The notes: generated by a model from the letters alone, not told the origin. A stretch of DNA of 64,000 nucleotides from an uncultured Spirochaetaceae bacterium (GCA_900315435.1 OMYY01000007.1:25302-89301), one strand, 5' to 3'; counted from the stretch's first letter, positions 14,549 to 24,189 are shown. A program made the numbers and translations.

Positions 14549-17360
14549 TAATGAAATCTTGAATAGTGTGAGTGAGGGACTAGTCAACTATATCAGAGAT
14601 CGACAAGAAAAATGCTCTCTTAGCACAAAGGAGAGCTTTGTCCAATATGCCAATCGCTGGATAAATCAAGCGCCTGATCTTTACGATGGATTTCAAGTCT
14701 CTGATGGTGCCAAACAATTCCTGTTAAAGGAAATGTTTGAGAAAGTATATATTTCCCATAGTATGGAAACCGGAGTAGGCATTCATGCAGAGGATTTTAC
14801 CTCATGGCTTTTCGATAAAAAAGACGAAATAAATTTTCGGTTTTGGAATCGATTTGTTGCATATCTCAAAAACAAACCAGGATGGACCGACGAATCCATC
14901 GAAAAACTGGATGAGGATTCTGACAAGGTGTTGGATTTTGCGGGAGATCCCACACGCAATGGTGAGTGGCACCGGCGAGGACTAATGATTGGAGACATTC
15001 AGGCAGGGAAAACAGCTAACTATACTGCAGTCATCAACAAAGCTGCCGATGTTGGATACAAAATCATTATTGTCCTGACGGGAATGACAGAAAACTTACG
15101 AATCCAGACGCAAAATCGCTTCGACACGGACTTTGTGGGCATTGTTAACAATAAACCAGCTGGTGTTGGTCTCTTTGACCATAGCAAGGGATTCCCTACT
15201 CCTTTTGAACGTACAACGGCCAAAGAAGACTTCAATGTACGTACTGCAAACTCTCAAAATTATCCTCTTGGGCAGAAAGTCTCTTTATTTGTGTTAAAGA
15301 AGAATCAAGCCATTCTCAACCGCTTGCTTTCTTGGCTGGCAGAGTTCTCTCAAAAAACCAATATGGGGAAAATTCCCATTCCTGTATTATTCGTGGATGA
15401 TGAGTGTGACTACGCCTCAGTTAATACGCAAGACAACGACCTGAACCCAACTGCCATCAATACGGCAATTAGGGCAATTCTAAAGAAATTTTCTAGAACT
15501 TCATATTTGGCGGTTTCCGCCACGCCTTTTGCCAATATCTTTATCGACTCGGAGACGGAAAATGAAGCCCTTGGAGACGACCTTTTCCCTGCAGATTATA
15601 TTTATCTTCTTCGGGCAGCGGAAAAGAATCCTAACTATCTTGGTTCAACAAAACTATTCGTTGATTTCCCCACGCCTCCATATAACCGGGTATTGGTGGA
15701 CCTTGATCCAGAGGAGGTGGAACAGTATCTTCCAATCAAACACAAGAAGGATCTGTATGAAAAGATTAACGGGATTGCCGATCTTCCCCCTTCTTTGATT
15801 GATGCTCTCAGATATTTCTTGCTTGTTCAAGGCGTTATGGATTGTTTCCCTTCGGTGAAAGGAAAGCATCGAAGTATGCTCATCAATGTTTCTCGTTTTA
15901 CAAAAGTGCAATCACGGATAAAAAAAGCTATTCAGGATTGGTTGGATGATGATGTCCTTCCTTCAGTCAATCAATATGCGCAAGTGCCTGAAATGCTTTC
16001 GCAACTGGGGGGAACCGAGTACTACAACCTGTATCTTGTCTGGAAGACATATCATTTGGCAGAAATAACTCATATGGATTGGGCCACCTATAGTTGCAAG
16101 TATCTTTCCCAAACCATCAATCAAGTGAAAGTGTGTGAGGTCAACCAGAGCAAGGAAGCAGAGGAACTGGATTTTGATGCTCATAAAGGAAAAGGTATTC
16201 GCATTATTGCTGTGGGAGGTCTTAGCCTATCCCGTGGATTGACACTCGAAGGATTGGTCGTAAGTTACTTCTATCGGAATACCAAATCCTATGACACGCT
16301 CATGCAGATGGGGCGATGGTTTGGATATCGAGGTAGCTATATTAAGTTGTTCAAAATCTGGATGACGCAAGAGGCCCAAAGTGACTACCAGTCTATCAAT
16401 GAAGCCGTTTTAGACTTGAAAGTGCAAATCGAACGAATGAACGAGTTGAAGCAAAGGCCACAGGATTTTGGGTTGATGGTACGGCGGAATAGTTATACTC
16501 AGTTGATTATTACTAGCCGGAACAAGATGCGTCATGCAAATATGACCGAGAAAATCCCCATTGCTATTGCAGGACATTGTATTGAGACGCCAAGACTTTG
16601 TTTCAATTCTCAAATTTTGGAAGAGAATTCTGAGCTTGTGCATTCGTTTGTGAAAGAGGTAAGTAGAATTGGTGTAAAAGCTGCCCCTTCGGAACATCTT
16701 ATCCAAGAGAAGGACGCTCTTTGGCACAGGATTCCTAAAAAGACAGTCGCCCAGTTCGTTCGAAACTTCAAAACAGATAAATTTAGCTTGAATTATCAAG
16801 CGGAACCATTAGCCGATTATATTGAAAACGATTTGAGTGTTTCCGATTGGGATGTTGGGTTTTCCGTGCTTACCAATGAATCTGTTTGTGGTCGTGACAC
16901 GTTCGAGGTCGCATATGGAACAATAAGTGTTCCAATAATTGGGCGTGGAGCGAAAAGGGAGGGGGACATTCTGAAAGTCGGGGACCATTCTGTACGTATC
17001 GGATCTAGTATTGCCTGCCGTTTAGGAATGACGGAAGAAGAGTATGCCCGGCGAAGGGCTAAAAATAACAAAGACCATGGGAGTGGTTCGCTCGTAGATA
17101 GTAATCTTCTCTTTGACCGGAAAACTCCTATCTTAATCCTTTACTCTATTAGTGTTTATGAGTCTTCCAACAAGGGTTCTAAGCCAAAAGAACCTTTTCC
17201 TGACGTCAAATCGCCGATATATGGCATTGGATTAGGATTTGCATCCTCTTCGAAAGAACGTCCGACAGGCCAGTCGTTTGTATATTTTGAAAATACTGTT
17301 GCGCAACGGCAAAACCAAGAAATTGAAGAATTTGCGGAGGATGATGCGGATGAAGAGTAA
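14541..17360 (+). CDS. Z1 domain-containing P-loop ATPase (helicase-like)
   Basis: 939-residue protein. P-loop GDIQAGKTANYTA (Lys157), Walker B-like VLFVDDECDYA (Asp286-Glu288), SATPFANIFID (326 onward, SF2 motif III-like), then the Z1 core with GGLSLSRGLTLEGL and LMQMGRWFGYR. These are the hallmarks of the Z1 superfamily, an SF2-helicase-related family. Start at 14541 places the ATG 8 bp inside the previous gene with AAAGGG upstream; the frame from 14508 would add 11 residues. It overlaps the PD-(D/E)XK gene by 11 bp, so the first three genes are translationally coupled. Likely the motor of the defence module. Confidence 0.9.
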   Translation: MDDNEILNSVSEGLVNYIRDRQEKCSLSTKESFVQYANRWINQAPDLYDGFQVSDGAKQFLLKEMFEKVYISHSMETGVGIHAEDFTSWLFDKKDEINFRFWNRFVAYLKNKPGWTDESIEKLDEDSDKVLDFAGDPTRNGEWHRRGLMIGDIQAGKTANYTAVINKAADVGYKIIIVLTGMTENLRIQTQNRFDTDFVGIVNNKPAGVGLFDHSKGFPTPFERTTAKEDFNVRTANSQNYPLGQKVSLFVLKKNQAILNRLLSWLAEFSQKTNMGKIPIPVLFVDDECDYASVNTQDNDLNPTAINTAIRAILKKFSRTSYLAVSATPFANIFIDSETENEALGDDLFPADYIYLLRAAEKNPNYLGSTKLFVDFPTPPYNRVLVDLDPEEVEQYLPIKHKKDLYEKINGIADLPPSLIDALRYFLLVQGVMDCFPSVKGKHRSMLINVSRFTKVQSRIKKAIQDWLDDDVLPSVNQYAQVPEMLSQLGGTEYYNLYLVWKTYHLAEITHMDWATYSCKYLSQTINQVKVCEVNQSKEAEELDFDAHKGKGIRIIAVGGLSLSRGLTLEGLVVSYFYRNTKSYDTLMQMGRWFGYRGSYIKLFKIWMTQEAQSDYQSINEAVLDLKVQIERMNELKQRPQDFGLMVRRNSYTQLIITSRNKMRHANMTEKIPIAIAGHCIETPRLCFNSQILEENSELVHSFVKEVSRIGVKAAPSEHLIQEKDALWHRIPKKTVAQFVRNFKTDKFSLNYQAEPLADYIENDLSVSDWDVGFSVLTNESVCGRDTFEVAYGTISVPIIGRGAKREGDILKVGDHSVRIGSSIACRLGMTEEEYARRRAKNNKDHGSGSLVDSNLLFDRKTPILILYSISVYESSNKGSKPKEPFPDVKSPIYGIGLGFASSSKERPTGQSFVYFENTVAQRQNQEIEEFAEDDADEE

Positions 17361-18324
17361 ATTTGATAAAACAGAAGACGAAATCATCAATGAGCTGACG
17401 AGATTGTGGGGAGAGGATCTTTCTCTTTCTCATCTTGATACAAGCAGGTTCCTTTTTGGTGAGGCGCATCCCTATGACTGGAGAATCGGTCTCGATAAGG
17501 AAGGCCACCGGCAACTTATTTTTGAATCAGGAGTTTCTGCTCGGCTGAAAGGGAAAGGGTTTTCTTCCCAATTGGTCCGGTGCGATGAGAAACCAATTCC
17601 TTCCAACAAAGTGTATGATCTCCGATTTACGTTGTTGAAAGAGGATGTTCTGGATGTTTTCTTGGTTCTTTGTAAGGACCTGATTCAGCTTTCTGCGCGA
17701 TGTGATAGTCCTCGTGATGCAGTACACGAGATAATCAATCGTTTCCGGCTGTGGAAGCTCATGATGGGACGTGGACAGAGTCATGAGGAAGTTGTGAAGG
17801 GCTTGATGGGCGAGTTCCTGATGATTCAGCAATTAAAGCAGCTCGGCTATATGCCGGGAGAGGTTGTTCAAGCTTGGACTGGCCCAGAATATACGGATCA
17901 GGATTTTGTCTTTCCTGCGAAATGGTTTGAGGTGAAGACGTGCAATTCCTCATCGTCCAAAATCACCATCAGTTCTGCGGACCAACTTGATCGGGAGGGT
18001 GAAGGCTGGCTTTATGTGTTCAAGTTGGATCGGGCGGACCGAAGTGAAAAGGGCGCGATTTCTCTGAGCATTGTGGCGGCAGATCTCTTGAATAGCTTTT
18101 TCCAGTCTGATCCGGAAGCGACCCAGAAATTTCAAGAGAAGCTGATGAATACTGGACTGGACGTTCTAGTAGGGGATGATTCCTGTTGGTTCCTTCGGAA
18201 AGGGTTTACGCGGTTCGCTATCGAAAGAGACTTTCCTCGACTCACTCATACAATAAAGAAACCAGAAATCGATTCCATTCGGTATGAACTCCTGTTGGGG
18301 CATTTGGACAAATGGAGAAAGTGA
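17350..18324 (+). CDS. PD-(D/E)XK motif protein (DUF4420), putative endonuclease of the Z1 module
   Basis: 324-residue protein. The nuclease-like core lies at about 150-215: GEFLMIQQL, then YTDQDFVF (Asp183/Asp185) and WFEVKTC (Glu194, Lys196), matching the D-ExK arrangement of restriction-fold enzymes; it is followed by SSADQLDREGEGWLYVF. DUF4420 members are regularly next to Z1 ATPases. Start at 17350 is chosen for GGAGG 9 nt upstream; in-frame ATGs at 17341 and 17344 are possible. It is the predicted cleavage subunit, untested. Confidence 0.82.
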   Translation: MKSKFDKTEDEIINELTRLWGEDLSLSHLDTSRFLFGEAHPYDWRIGLDKEGHRQLIFESGVSARLKGKGFSSQLVRCDEKPIPSNKVYDLRFTLLKEDVLDVFLVLCKDLIQLSARCDSPRDAVHEIINRFRLWKLMMGRGQSHEEVVKGLMGEFLMIQQLKQLGYMPGEVVQAWTGPEYTDQDFVFPAKWFEVKTCNSSSSKITISSADQLDREGEGWLYVFKLDRADRSEKGAISLSIVAADLLNSFFQSDPEATQKFQEKLMNTGLDVLVGDDSCWFLRKGFTRFAIERDFPRLTHTIKKPEIDSIRYELLLGHLDKWRK

Positions 18325-18326
18325 CA

Positions 18327-20498
18327 ATGGATAATGAACATGCTTTGAAAGATTTCTTTGTGTCAGAAATGAGTTCGACACAGAATCGTGCAACCGACGA
18401 GGGGATTGCTCTATCTCTTGCATATATCAACTTGGTGCTTGACCAAGTGAGGGATACGAATGTCTATTTCGATCCGAAGGTGTTCTATTGGGCAGGAAAG
18501 ACGTCTTCTCGAGGTGATATCGTTTTCTATGGGTACGATTATGATGAAACAAGTCACACCTTTTCTTTGTTCTCAAGTGATTTTGATGCCGATTTTGAGA
18601 ATGGACCGCACGTAGTCGGGAAAACGCTATTGATGGATCTCGCAGAGAAAGCAAGTCGATTTGTGACAGAGACCTTTGGGAAGGATTCTTCTATTTTCAA
18701 ATCCAAGTTGGACAATGATGCGCTCGACTTGTATGAGTTGCTTGTTGCTCAAATGCGGACCCCTGAGGGAATCAATAAGATCAATTTGACCATCTTCACC
18801 AATGGGCAACTCTCCAGTCGCATGAAAGAACTTCCCCAAAAAAGTCCGTTCAGTGGTATAGACTTAGCTGTTCAAGTGTGGGATATCGAACGCATTTTTG
18901 CCTTAAGTGAATCTTCTCAAGATCATGAGTCAAAGGTGATTTGTGCAGAAGACTATCCGGAATTGAACGGTGGTATTCCCTGTGTCGAAATTCCTCAGGA
19001 CCCGAGCAACCATTTCAAATGTTACCTCGGCTATGTTCCGGGACTGTTTCTTGCAAATATCTATCGAAAGTATGGTTCGACTATCTTGGAAGGCAATGTG
19101 CGGTCCTTCTTGTCAACCACTACATCCGTCAATAAGAATATTCAGAGTACCATCAACAAAGAACCGGCAAAGTTTTTTGTATATAACAACGGTATCGCGG
19201 TAACCTCTTCGGAGGTTGTATTATCGCCAGACCGAATGCGGATTGTATCAGTCAGAAACTTTCAGATAATTAATGGAGGACAGACTACTGCTTCTTTAGC
19301 GTATGCGGCGCTGAAAACGAAATCGGATCTTTCAAAAATTTCTGTCCAGATGAAATTGACGGAAATTGGTGACGACAACCAAGATGAATACAATAATACA
19401 ATTCAAGCAATTTCCCATTCCTCCAATAGCCAGAATAAAGTCTCGGAAGCGGATTTTTTTGCCAACCATCCATTCCACGTCGAAATGGAAAAAATCGCAA
19501 TGAGGACTCCGGCTACCAATCCTTCCGACAGGCACTTGACATATTGGTTTTATGAGCGTTCCAAAGGAAGCTACAAACAAAAGCTTATTTTCCAGTGTCA
19601 GACTACAGCTCAAAAAAACGATTTCAAGATGAAGTACTCAAAGGATCGTCTTGTCACAAAGCTTGATTTCGCAAAGTACTATAACACTTGGAAAGAGTTT
19701 CCAGATCAAGTCAGTAAAGGTGCAAATACTAATTTTATCCATTTGGCGAAACAGATAATTGATACGTGGGATACCAGTGCTGCAAAATACAATGCCTACT
19801 TCTTTAAAGAAGTAATTGCGGTTGCAATCATGTTCCGGTGGCTTGAGAAGCATATTAACGTAAACAACCCTGATACCGATTGGTACAATGGTGGCTATCG
19901 TGCAAATATCATCACTTACGCACTATCCAGTCTTTTTTATTTGATTCGCACGAAGAAGGACGGGATGGTGTTGGACTTGGTTCGTATTTGGAATGAGCAG
20001 GATGTTCCTACCTGCCTCGCCAGAGTTTTGTTATGTCTTTCCCGTCAGGTGTTCGATATCATCACTGGAGACCGTGATGTCGAGAACGTAACTCAGTGGT
20101 GTAAACGTAGCAAATGCTGGCAAACTGTTAAGGAGAGAATCGCGTCTTTCAGCATGCTTTCGTTCATTAACCCGTATTTGATTGACAGCACTGAAGCGGA
20201 AGAAGCATCAGCTGAAGCAACAATGGATCAAAAACAGATAATTAAGGATTCAACCCTTATCAGTGTTTTCGATGCGAATCATCCCATCGAAGCATGGCAG
20301 TCGTTGCTAGACTTCTGTAATGATTCTGCGAATCAAAGGGTACTTCGGATTAGCGAGGAGAGTCCCTATTTAAAATCGGTTCATCAGGTTGTGAGGTACT
20401 CGCAACATCTCGTTTTTAATCTGACAAGTGTTGAACAGAAGCGGGCGCTTCTCCTTTGGAAAAGTGCTGAGGACTTTGGATGGAAGCCAGACAACTGA
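18327..20498 (+). CDS. AIPR family protein (abortive infection phage resistance)
   Basis: 723-residue protein with the AIPR domain (about 230-480): GNVRSFLSTTTSVNKNI, FFVYNNGIAVTSS and NFQIINGGQTTASL (312 onward). The first 160 residues resemble a restriction-fold-like N-terminus common in this family (RGDIVFYGYDYD) but catalytic residues are not clear. AIPR proteins were named from lactococcal phage-resistance genes and also occur with Z1/DUF4420/MORC sets. ATG 18327 lies 2 bp after the preceding stop with GGAG about 10 nt upstream. Last gene of the four-gene operon, convergent with the methyltransferase gene (4-bp gap). Confidence 0.85.
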   Translation: MDNEHALKDFFVSEMSSTQNRATDEGIALSLAYINLVLDQVRDTNVYFDPKVFYWAGKTSSRGDIVFYGYDYDETSHTFSLFSSDFDADFENGPHVVGKTLLMDLAEKASRFVTETFGKDSSIFKSKLDNDALDLYELLVAQMRTPEGINKINLTIFTNGQLSSRMKELPQKSPFSGIDLAVQVWDIERIFALSESSQDHESKVICAEDYPELNGGIPCVEIPQDPSNHFKCYLGYVPGLFLANIYRKYGSTILEGNVRSFLSTTTSVNKNIQSTINKEPAKFFVYNNGIAVTSSEVVLSPDRMRIVSVRNFQIINGGQTTASLAYAALKTKSDLSKISVQMKLTEIGDDNQDEYNNTIQAISHSSNSQNKVSEADFFANHPFHVEMEKIAMRTPATNPSDRHLTYWFYERSKGSYKQKLIFQCQTTAQKNDFKMKYSKDRLVTKLDFAKYYNTWKEFPDQVSKGANTNFIHLAKQIIDTWDTSAAKYNAYFFKEVIAVAIMFRWLEKHINVNNPDTDWYNGGYRANIITYALSSLFYLIRTKKDGMVLDLVRIWNEQDVPTCLARVLLCLSRQVFDIITGDRDVENVTQWCKRSKCWQTVKERIASFSMLSFINPYLIDSTEAEEASAEATMDQKQIIKDSTLISVFDANHPIEAWQSLLDFCNDSANQRVLRISEESPYLKSVHQVVRYSQHLVFNLTSVEQKRALLLWKSAEDFGWKPDN

Positions 20499-20502
20499 TT
20501 TT

Positions 20503-21552
20503 TCAGTTGAGACTTGCTGGTACGGAAGGGTAGGGACTATGCATGAAGGTCTTGAGTACAGCTTCCACAATGATTTGTGCCCCGACAGGAGGAACCGCCA
20601 TGCCTATTTGCTTTCGCACTTCTGTGATGCTACCCATAAATTCATAATCATCAGGGAAGGTTTGGAGTCGCGCTCGTTCTCTGTTGGAAAGTGATCTGTT
20701 TTCGCTCCAATGATACATACGAGTTCCGCCACCACCCGAACCAGTAACTGTATATGCGGGGAGCTCTGGGTCCAGTCGTTTATAAATGTTGCTGAGTTTT
20801 GCGCCTTTCACATGAAGAGCCAATTCTGGAGGAATCGGTGAATTGAATGCATTCATTCCTGGCTTGATGTATTTCAATCTTTCGATTACACGTGCTGAAT
20901 CTCGACCAATTTCATTATTGGGGACATTATCCGGGATGTCCATGAGTGCTTTGCTACTAGAGACGTGGGCATTGATAAAATTTGGTTTGGGTACCTTGAA
21001 TTCAAGCGCAAGGTTATTTCTGATTCCAACAATGATTACCCTGTGCCTTGTTTGTGGTATGCCGTAATCTTCAAACTTATAGAGATTTGCGCATAAACGG
21101 TATCCGCTATCTTCAAGAGCATCTAAGATTATTTTGAATGCTTTTCCCTTATTAGATGACCGAATTCCTCCTACATTTTCGGCGATGAACCAATCTGGTT
21201 TGAATATATGGAGTACCTTGACGCCATATTGGTATAGGCCTCCATATTTTCCATCTAAACCTTTATGTTCTCCCACGATAGAGAAATCGTTACAGGGAAA
21301 GCCGAAGGCGAACGCATTGATTTTAGGAAGCTTGGCGAAGTCCAAGGTCCGTACGTCTTGGCATATGACCGAAGAAGGCTTGTCAGGACAGATGTTCCTT
21401 GTATAGGTCAGACAAGTGCTTTTGTCATAATCCGAAGACCATTTATGAACCACTTTTGCGCCTTGCACATGAGCATGAGTGGCTCCCCAGGCAAGCCCTC
21501 CAGGTCCACAGAACAATTCACCTAATTGGAATACAATTTTTTCTGAAAACAT
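20503..21552 (-). CDS. DNA (cytosine-5) methyltransferase
   Basis: 349-residue m5C methylase. Motifs in order: I LGELFCGPGGLAWG, IV GFPCNDFSIVG (catalytic Cys87; PCN instead of the usual PCQ), VI AENVGG, VIII QTRHRVIIVG, IX-X RERARLQTFPDDY and KQIGMAVPP. Start at 21552 is chosen because the family begins there; the open frame upstream (to 21621) has no similarity. A TATACT lies 8 nt before the ATG with only GGAA as SD, so the mRNA may be almost leaderless. Methylases usually accompany MORC/Z1/DUF4420/AIPR clusters, so this is the likely self-protecting or targeting enzyme of that module. Specificity unknown. Confidence 0.9.
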   Translation of the reverse strand: MFSEKIVFQLGELFCGPGGLAWGATHAHVQGAKVVHKWSSDYDKSTCLTYTRNICPDKPSSVICQDVRTLDFAKLPKINAFAFGFPCNDFSIVGEHKGLDGKYGGLYQYGVKVLHIFKPDWFIAENVGGIRSSNKGKAFKIILDALEDSGYRLCANLYKFEDYGIPQTRHRVIIVGIRNNLALEFKVPKPNFINAHVSSSKALMDIPDNVPNNEIGRDSARVIERLKYIKPGMNAFNSPIPPELALHVKGAKLSNIYKRLDPELPAYTVTGSGGGGTRMYHWSENRSLSNRERARLQTFPDDYEFMGSITEVRKQIGMAVPPVGAQIIVEAVLKTFMHSPYPSVPASLN

Positions 21553-21621
21553 AAAATTCCAGTATACCTTACCAAAAAGCAAAACAAAATGGCAGCCCCT
21601 TTTGGGGGGTAATAGATGCAC

Positions 21622-22800
21622 TTAATAATCGTATGGGAATGTTTTCGGCTTTTCCAAATTTTCTGTAGGCCTTGTTCTTAAGTCTAAGGAACCAAGGCTT
21701 TTCAGCTTCTGTACTACGAGATGGGCTACGGATGTCATCAACGGCACTACCACAGAATTGCCGAACTGTTTGTATGCTTGAGTATCACATACAACGATCT
21801 TAAAAGAGTCGGGAAAGCCTTGCAGCCGAGCACATTCGCGTGGAGTCAAACGTCTTGGAGTTTGGCCTTCTCCTCTCCTAATTAGTATTTCAGACCCATC
21901 CTTGTAATATCGAGCGCTCAAAGTCCGAGATATTCCAGAAAGATCTGGCAAACCATACCCGAACCCGTTTCCTGCAGCCTTGTGTTTGGCGGCATACTGT
22001 TGAAGGTAAGCCCAGAGATGGTCGGTCAAAATGTATTTTGGGTCAGGATCTTTCTCGAGTATATCCTTGAGTTGTGGTTGGGGTTTTACCGGTTTGACAT
22101 CAAAATTGAACTCCACGTTTTTCCCATAGCGTTTCCTATCAAATCCAATGATAAGAACTCGTTCTCTGTGTTGGGGTACGAACATTTGGCCATCAAGAAT
22201 CTGGGTATGCACATCATAATCTAGTTCCTCCAATGACTCCATGATGACTTTCCATGTATTTCCATGGTCATGACTTCGGAGATTTTTCACATTTTCCAGC
22301 ATGAAGGCTTTGGGCCTTTTTTCTGCAATAATCCGGCACACATCAAAAAACAAAGTGCCTTGTGTCTTGTCCTTGAATCCGGTGGCGCGACCAAGACTAT
22401 TTTTTTTGGATACCCCGGCGATAGAGAAGGGTTGACAAGGAAACCCAGCCACAAGGATATCATGATTCGGAATATCTTTCTCATTGATATGCGTGATATC
22501 GCCATAAGGAATGACTCCAAAATTGGCGTAGTAAGTTTTTTGGCACTGCTTGTCCCATTCGCTTGAGAATACACAAGTGCCTCCACATGATTCGTATGCT
22601 ATCCGCATGCCTCCAATTCCGGCAAAGAGGTCAATGAAGGTAAAATCTCCAGTTCCTGGTTTCTCACGTTCGAACTTGTTAACATAGGCAATCAACGCGT
22701 CTTGTATTACTTTCTGAGGAGTGGTGTTCAGTATGTTCGCAAGTTTTTCAGCTTGCTCAACGATATTATCGTCAAAGCGGCAATGGAATTGTTTAGACAT
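21622..22800 (-). CDS. Dcm/M.EcoRII-like DNA (cytosine-5) methyltransferase with N-terminal ribbon-helix-helix-like domain
   Basis: 392 residues. Residues 1-45 (begins [17 protein letters not shown]) look like a ribbon-helix-helix DNA-binding domain: a short basic strand, then two helices. The methylase follows from about 52: [24 protein letters not shown] (Cys122), [35 protein letters not shown] and [11 protein letters not shown]. The TQGTLFFDV and [13 protein letters not shown] segments resemble Dcm/M.EcoRII, predicting CCWGG, methylated on the inner C. It is divergent from an EcoRII-like nuclease. SD AGGAG lies 5 nt before the ATG. The N-terminal extension may autoregulate via the palindrome at 22811-22838. 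Confidence 0.9.
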   Translation of the reverse strand: MSKQFHCRFDDNIVEQAEKLANILNTTPQKVIQDALIAYVNKFEREKPGTGDFTFIDLFAGIGGMRIAYESCGGTCVFSSEWDKQCQKTYYANFGVIPYGDITHINEKDIPNHDILVAGFPCQPFSIAGVSKKNSLGRATGFKDKTQGTLFFDVCRIIAEKRPKAFMLENVKNLRSHDHGNTWKVIMESLEELDYDVHTQILDGQMFVPQHRERVLIIGFDRKRYGKNVEFNFDVKPVKPQPQLKDILEKDPDPKYILTDHLWAYLQQYAAKHKAAGNGFGYGLPDLSGISRTLSARYYKDGSEILIRRGEGQTPRRLTPRECARLQGFPDSFKIVVCDTQAYKQFGNSVVVPLMTSVAHLVVQKLKSLGSLDLRTRPTENLEKPKTFPYDY

Positions 22801-22810
22801 GGAAGCTCCT

Positions 22811-22838
22811 GGGAATGGTTTGGTACCAAATTGTTCCC
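22811..22838. promoter_or_regulatory. operator-like palindrome between the methylase and restriction genes
   Basis: Perfect 12-bp centre TTTGGTACCAAA (22819-22830) flanked by GGGAA and TTCCC (22811-22815, 22834-22838), overall 28 bp with 3-bp unpaired spacers. It covers the predicted methylase transcription start, 11 bp upstream of its ATG at 22800. A CCTGG site (22808-22812) touches its left edge. Confidence 0.6.
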
Positions 22839-22839
22839 T

Positions 22840-22868
22840 ATAATACCACCTAGCCTAAGAATAAACAA
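22840..22868 (-). promoter_or_regulatory. promoter of the EcoRII-like methylase
   Basis: Minus strand TTGTTT (22868-22863), 17-bp spacer, TATTAT (22845-22840) preceded by TGG (extended -10). The predicted start falls in the palindrome 22811-22838. Confidence 0.55.
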
Positions 22869-22898
22869 TAAAAATGCATCACGAAATATTAGATCCTG

Positions 22899-22907
22899 TG
22901 CTACTTT
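22899..22907 (+). promoter_or_regulatory. extended -10 element of the EcoRII-like nuclease gene
   Basis: TGCTACTTT ends 7 nt before the ATG at 22915 and no SD is present, so transcription probably starts at the start codon. Confidence 0.45.
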
Positions 22908-22914
22908 TATTCAT

Positions 22915-24087
22915 ATGAGTGGCGAAAGAGATTTGATCGTACAAGATGTGATTCGTTTCATAAGCGAATGCAAGTTTTCGTTCTTCAAATATATTACAGC
23001 TAATGAGACAGGGGAAAACGGTTCCCACCAGGCAGGCATTTTCATTCCAAAGAAAATTGCTAGGGCAATGTTTGGGCTGAACTGTTTGAAAGGGTCGAAC
23101 GAGGATCGATTTGTACACATCCGTTGGGAACCCTATGATGTTGATACAACCAGTCGGATTGTTTATTACGGACAAGGCTCAAGGGATGAAGCACGCCTGA
23201 CCCGTTTTGGAAAAGGGTTCTTCCTTAGTAACGACAGCAATCTGATTGGTAGCATGCTGGTAATGGGAACTACTGAAGATTCTACCGAATTTAAAGCATT
23301 TGTTATCCAGACAGATGAAGGAGAGGAAACTTTCCTCAATGCATTTGGTTTTTCTCCTGTGAATGCCTGTATGCTGATTGAAGCCGGGCAATTAAAGGAA
23401 GAAAGGGACACAATAATTGAAAACTATCTCTCTCAAATTGGGGACAAGTTCCCAGAATCCGCCCAAATATCCGCTTGGAGTGAGATTGTATGCAGTGGTT
23501 CAGTTCCATACGGCAAGAGCTATGATACGCTTCTTCTTGAATATACGCAGACAGAATATGCTCTGTTCCGGAAAATCGAGGAAAAGCTTTATTTGCCGAT
23601 AATTAAGAGAGGCTTCTCCTCCATGAAAGATTTCTTGGATCTTTCTCTTGCCTTGCAGAATAGACGAAAGAGTAGAGCAGGAAAATCTCTCGAACATCAT
23701 CTTGCATTCTTGTTCAGAATGGCAAAACTTCGGTTTGAAGAACAAGTAATAACAGAAGACAAGAAAAAGCCTGACTTCGTTTTCCCGGGAGGAAAAGAAT
23801 ATCATGATCCGAATTTTCCTGCAAATAAGCTAGTTGTATTAGGAGCAAAAACTACTTGTAAGGATCGATGGAGACAGGTGGTAACCGAAGCAGACAGGGT
23901 AACAACAAAATACCTTTGCACTTTGCAGCAGGGTAATTCGCCAGCACAAATGAAAGAAATGGCTGATTCCCATGTGAAACTCGTGGTGCCAAAGGCATAC
24001 ATTAAAGCATACCCTAAGGAATGGCAGAGCTCGCTTTTGAGTCTTGATAGTTTTATTCAGTTTGTAAAAGAGACAAGCATACGATAA
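22915..24087 (+). CDS. EcoRII-like type II restriction endonuclease
   Basis: 390 residues (EcoRII has about 400). The N-terminal half corresponds to the EcoRII effector/DNA-binding domain, with SGERDLIVQDVIRF and FRKIEEKLYLPIIKRGF before the catalytic domain. The catalytic part has KKPDFVFPGGKEYHDP and LGAKTTCKDRWRQVVTEA; Asp287, Tyr296, Lys312 and Lys316 have the spacing of the EcoRII active site. Target expected to be CCWGG, with cleavage before the first C and possible two-site activation (type IIE), by analogy. Start at 22915 lacks an SD; longer frames upstream run through the methylase promoter and are not credible. Divergent from its methylase. Confidence 0.87.
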   Translation: MSGERDLIVQDVIRFISECKFSFFKYITANETGENGSHQAGIFIPKKIARAMFGLNCLKGSNEDRFVHIRWEPYDVDTTSRIVYYGQGSRDEARLTRFGKGFFLSNDSNLIGSMLVMGTTEDSTEFKAFVIQTDEGEETFLNAFGFSPVNACMLIEAGQLKEERDTIIENYLSQIGDKFPESAQISAWSEIVCSGSVPYGKSYDTLLLEYTQTEYALFRKIEEKLYLPIIKRGFSSMKDFLDLSLALQNRRKSRAGKSLEHHLAFLFRMAKLRFEEQVITEDKKKPDFVFPGGKEYHDPNFPANKLVVLGAKTTCKDRWRQVVTEADRVTTKYLCTLQQGNSPAQMKEMADSHVKLVVPKAYIKAYPKEWQSSLLSLDSFIQFVKETSIR

Positions 24088-24189
24088 TCGGGAAAAGCGA
24101 AGGTTCGAAACATAAAGTTGACACTGCGGCAAAACAACCGGAAGCGAATATGTTTTTTGTAGACTGAAATCATTAAAACCAAATTAATT

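Noticed and set aside
22702..22914. N-terminal extension of the EcoRII-like nuclease
   Set aside because: This part is antisense to the methylase start and its promoter; the family N-terminus begins at 22915.
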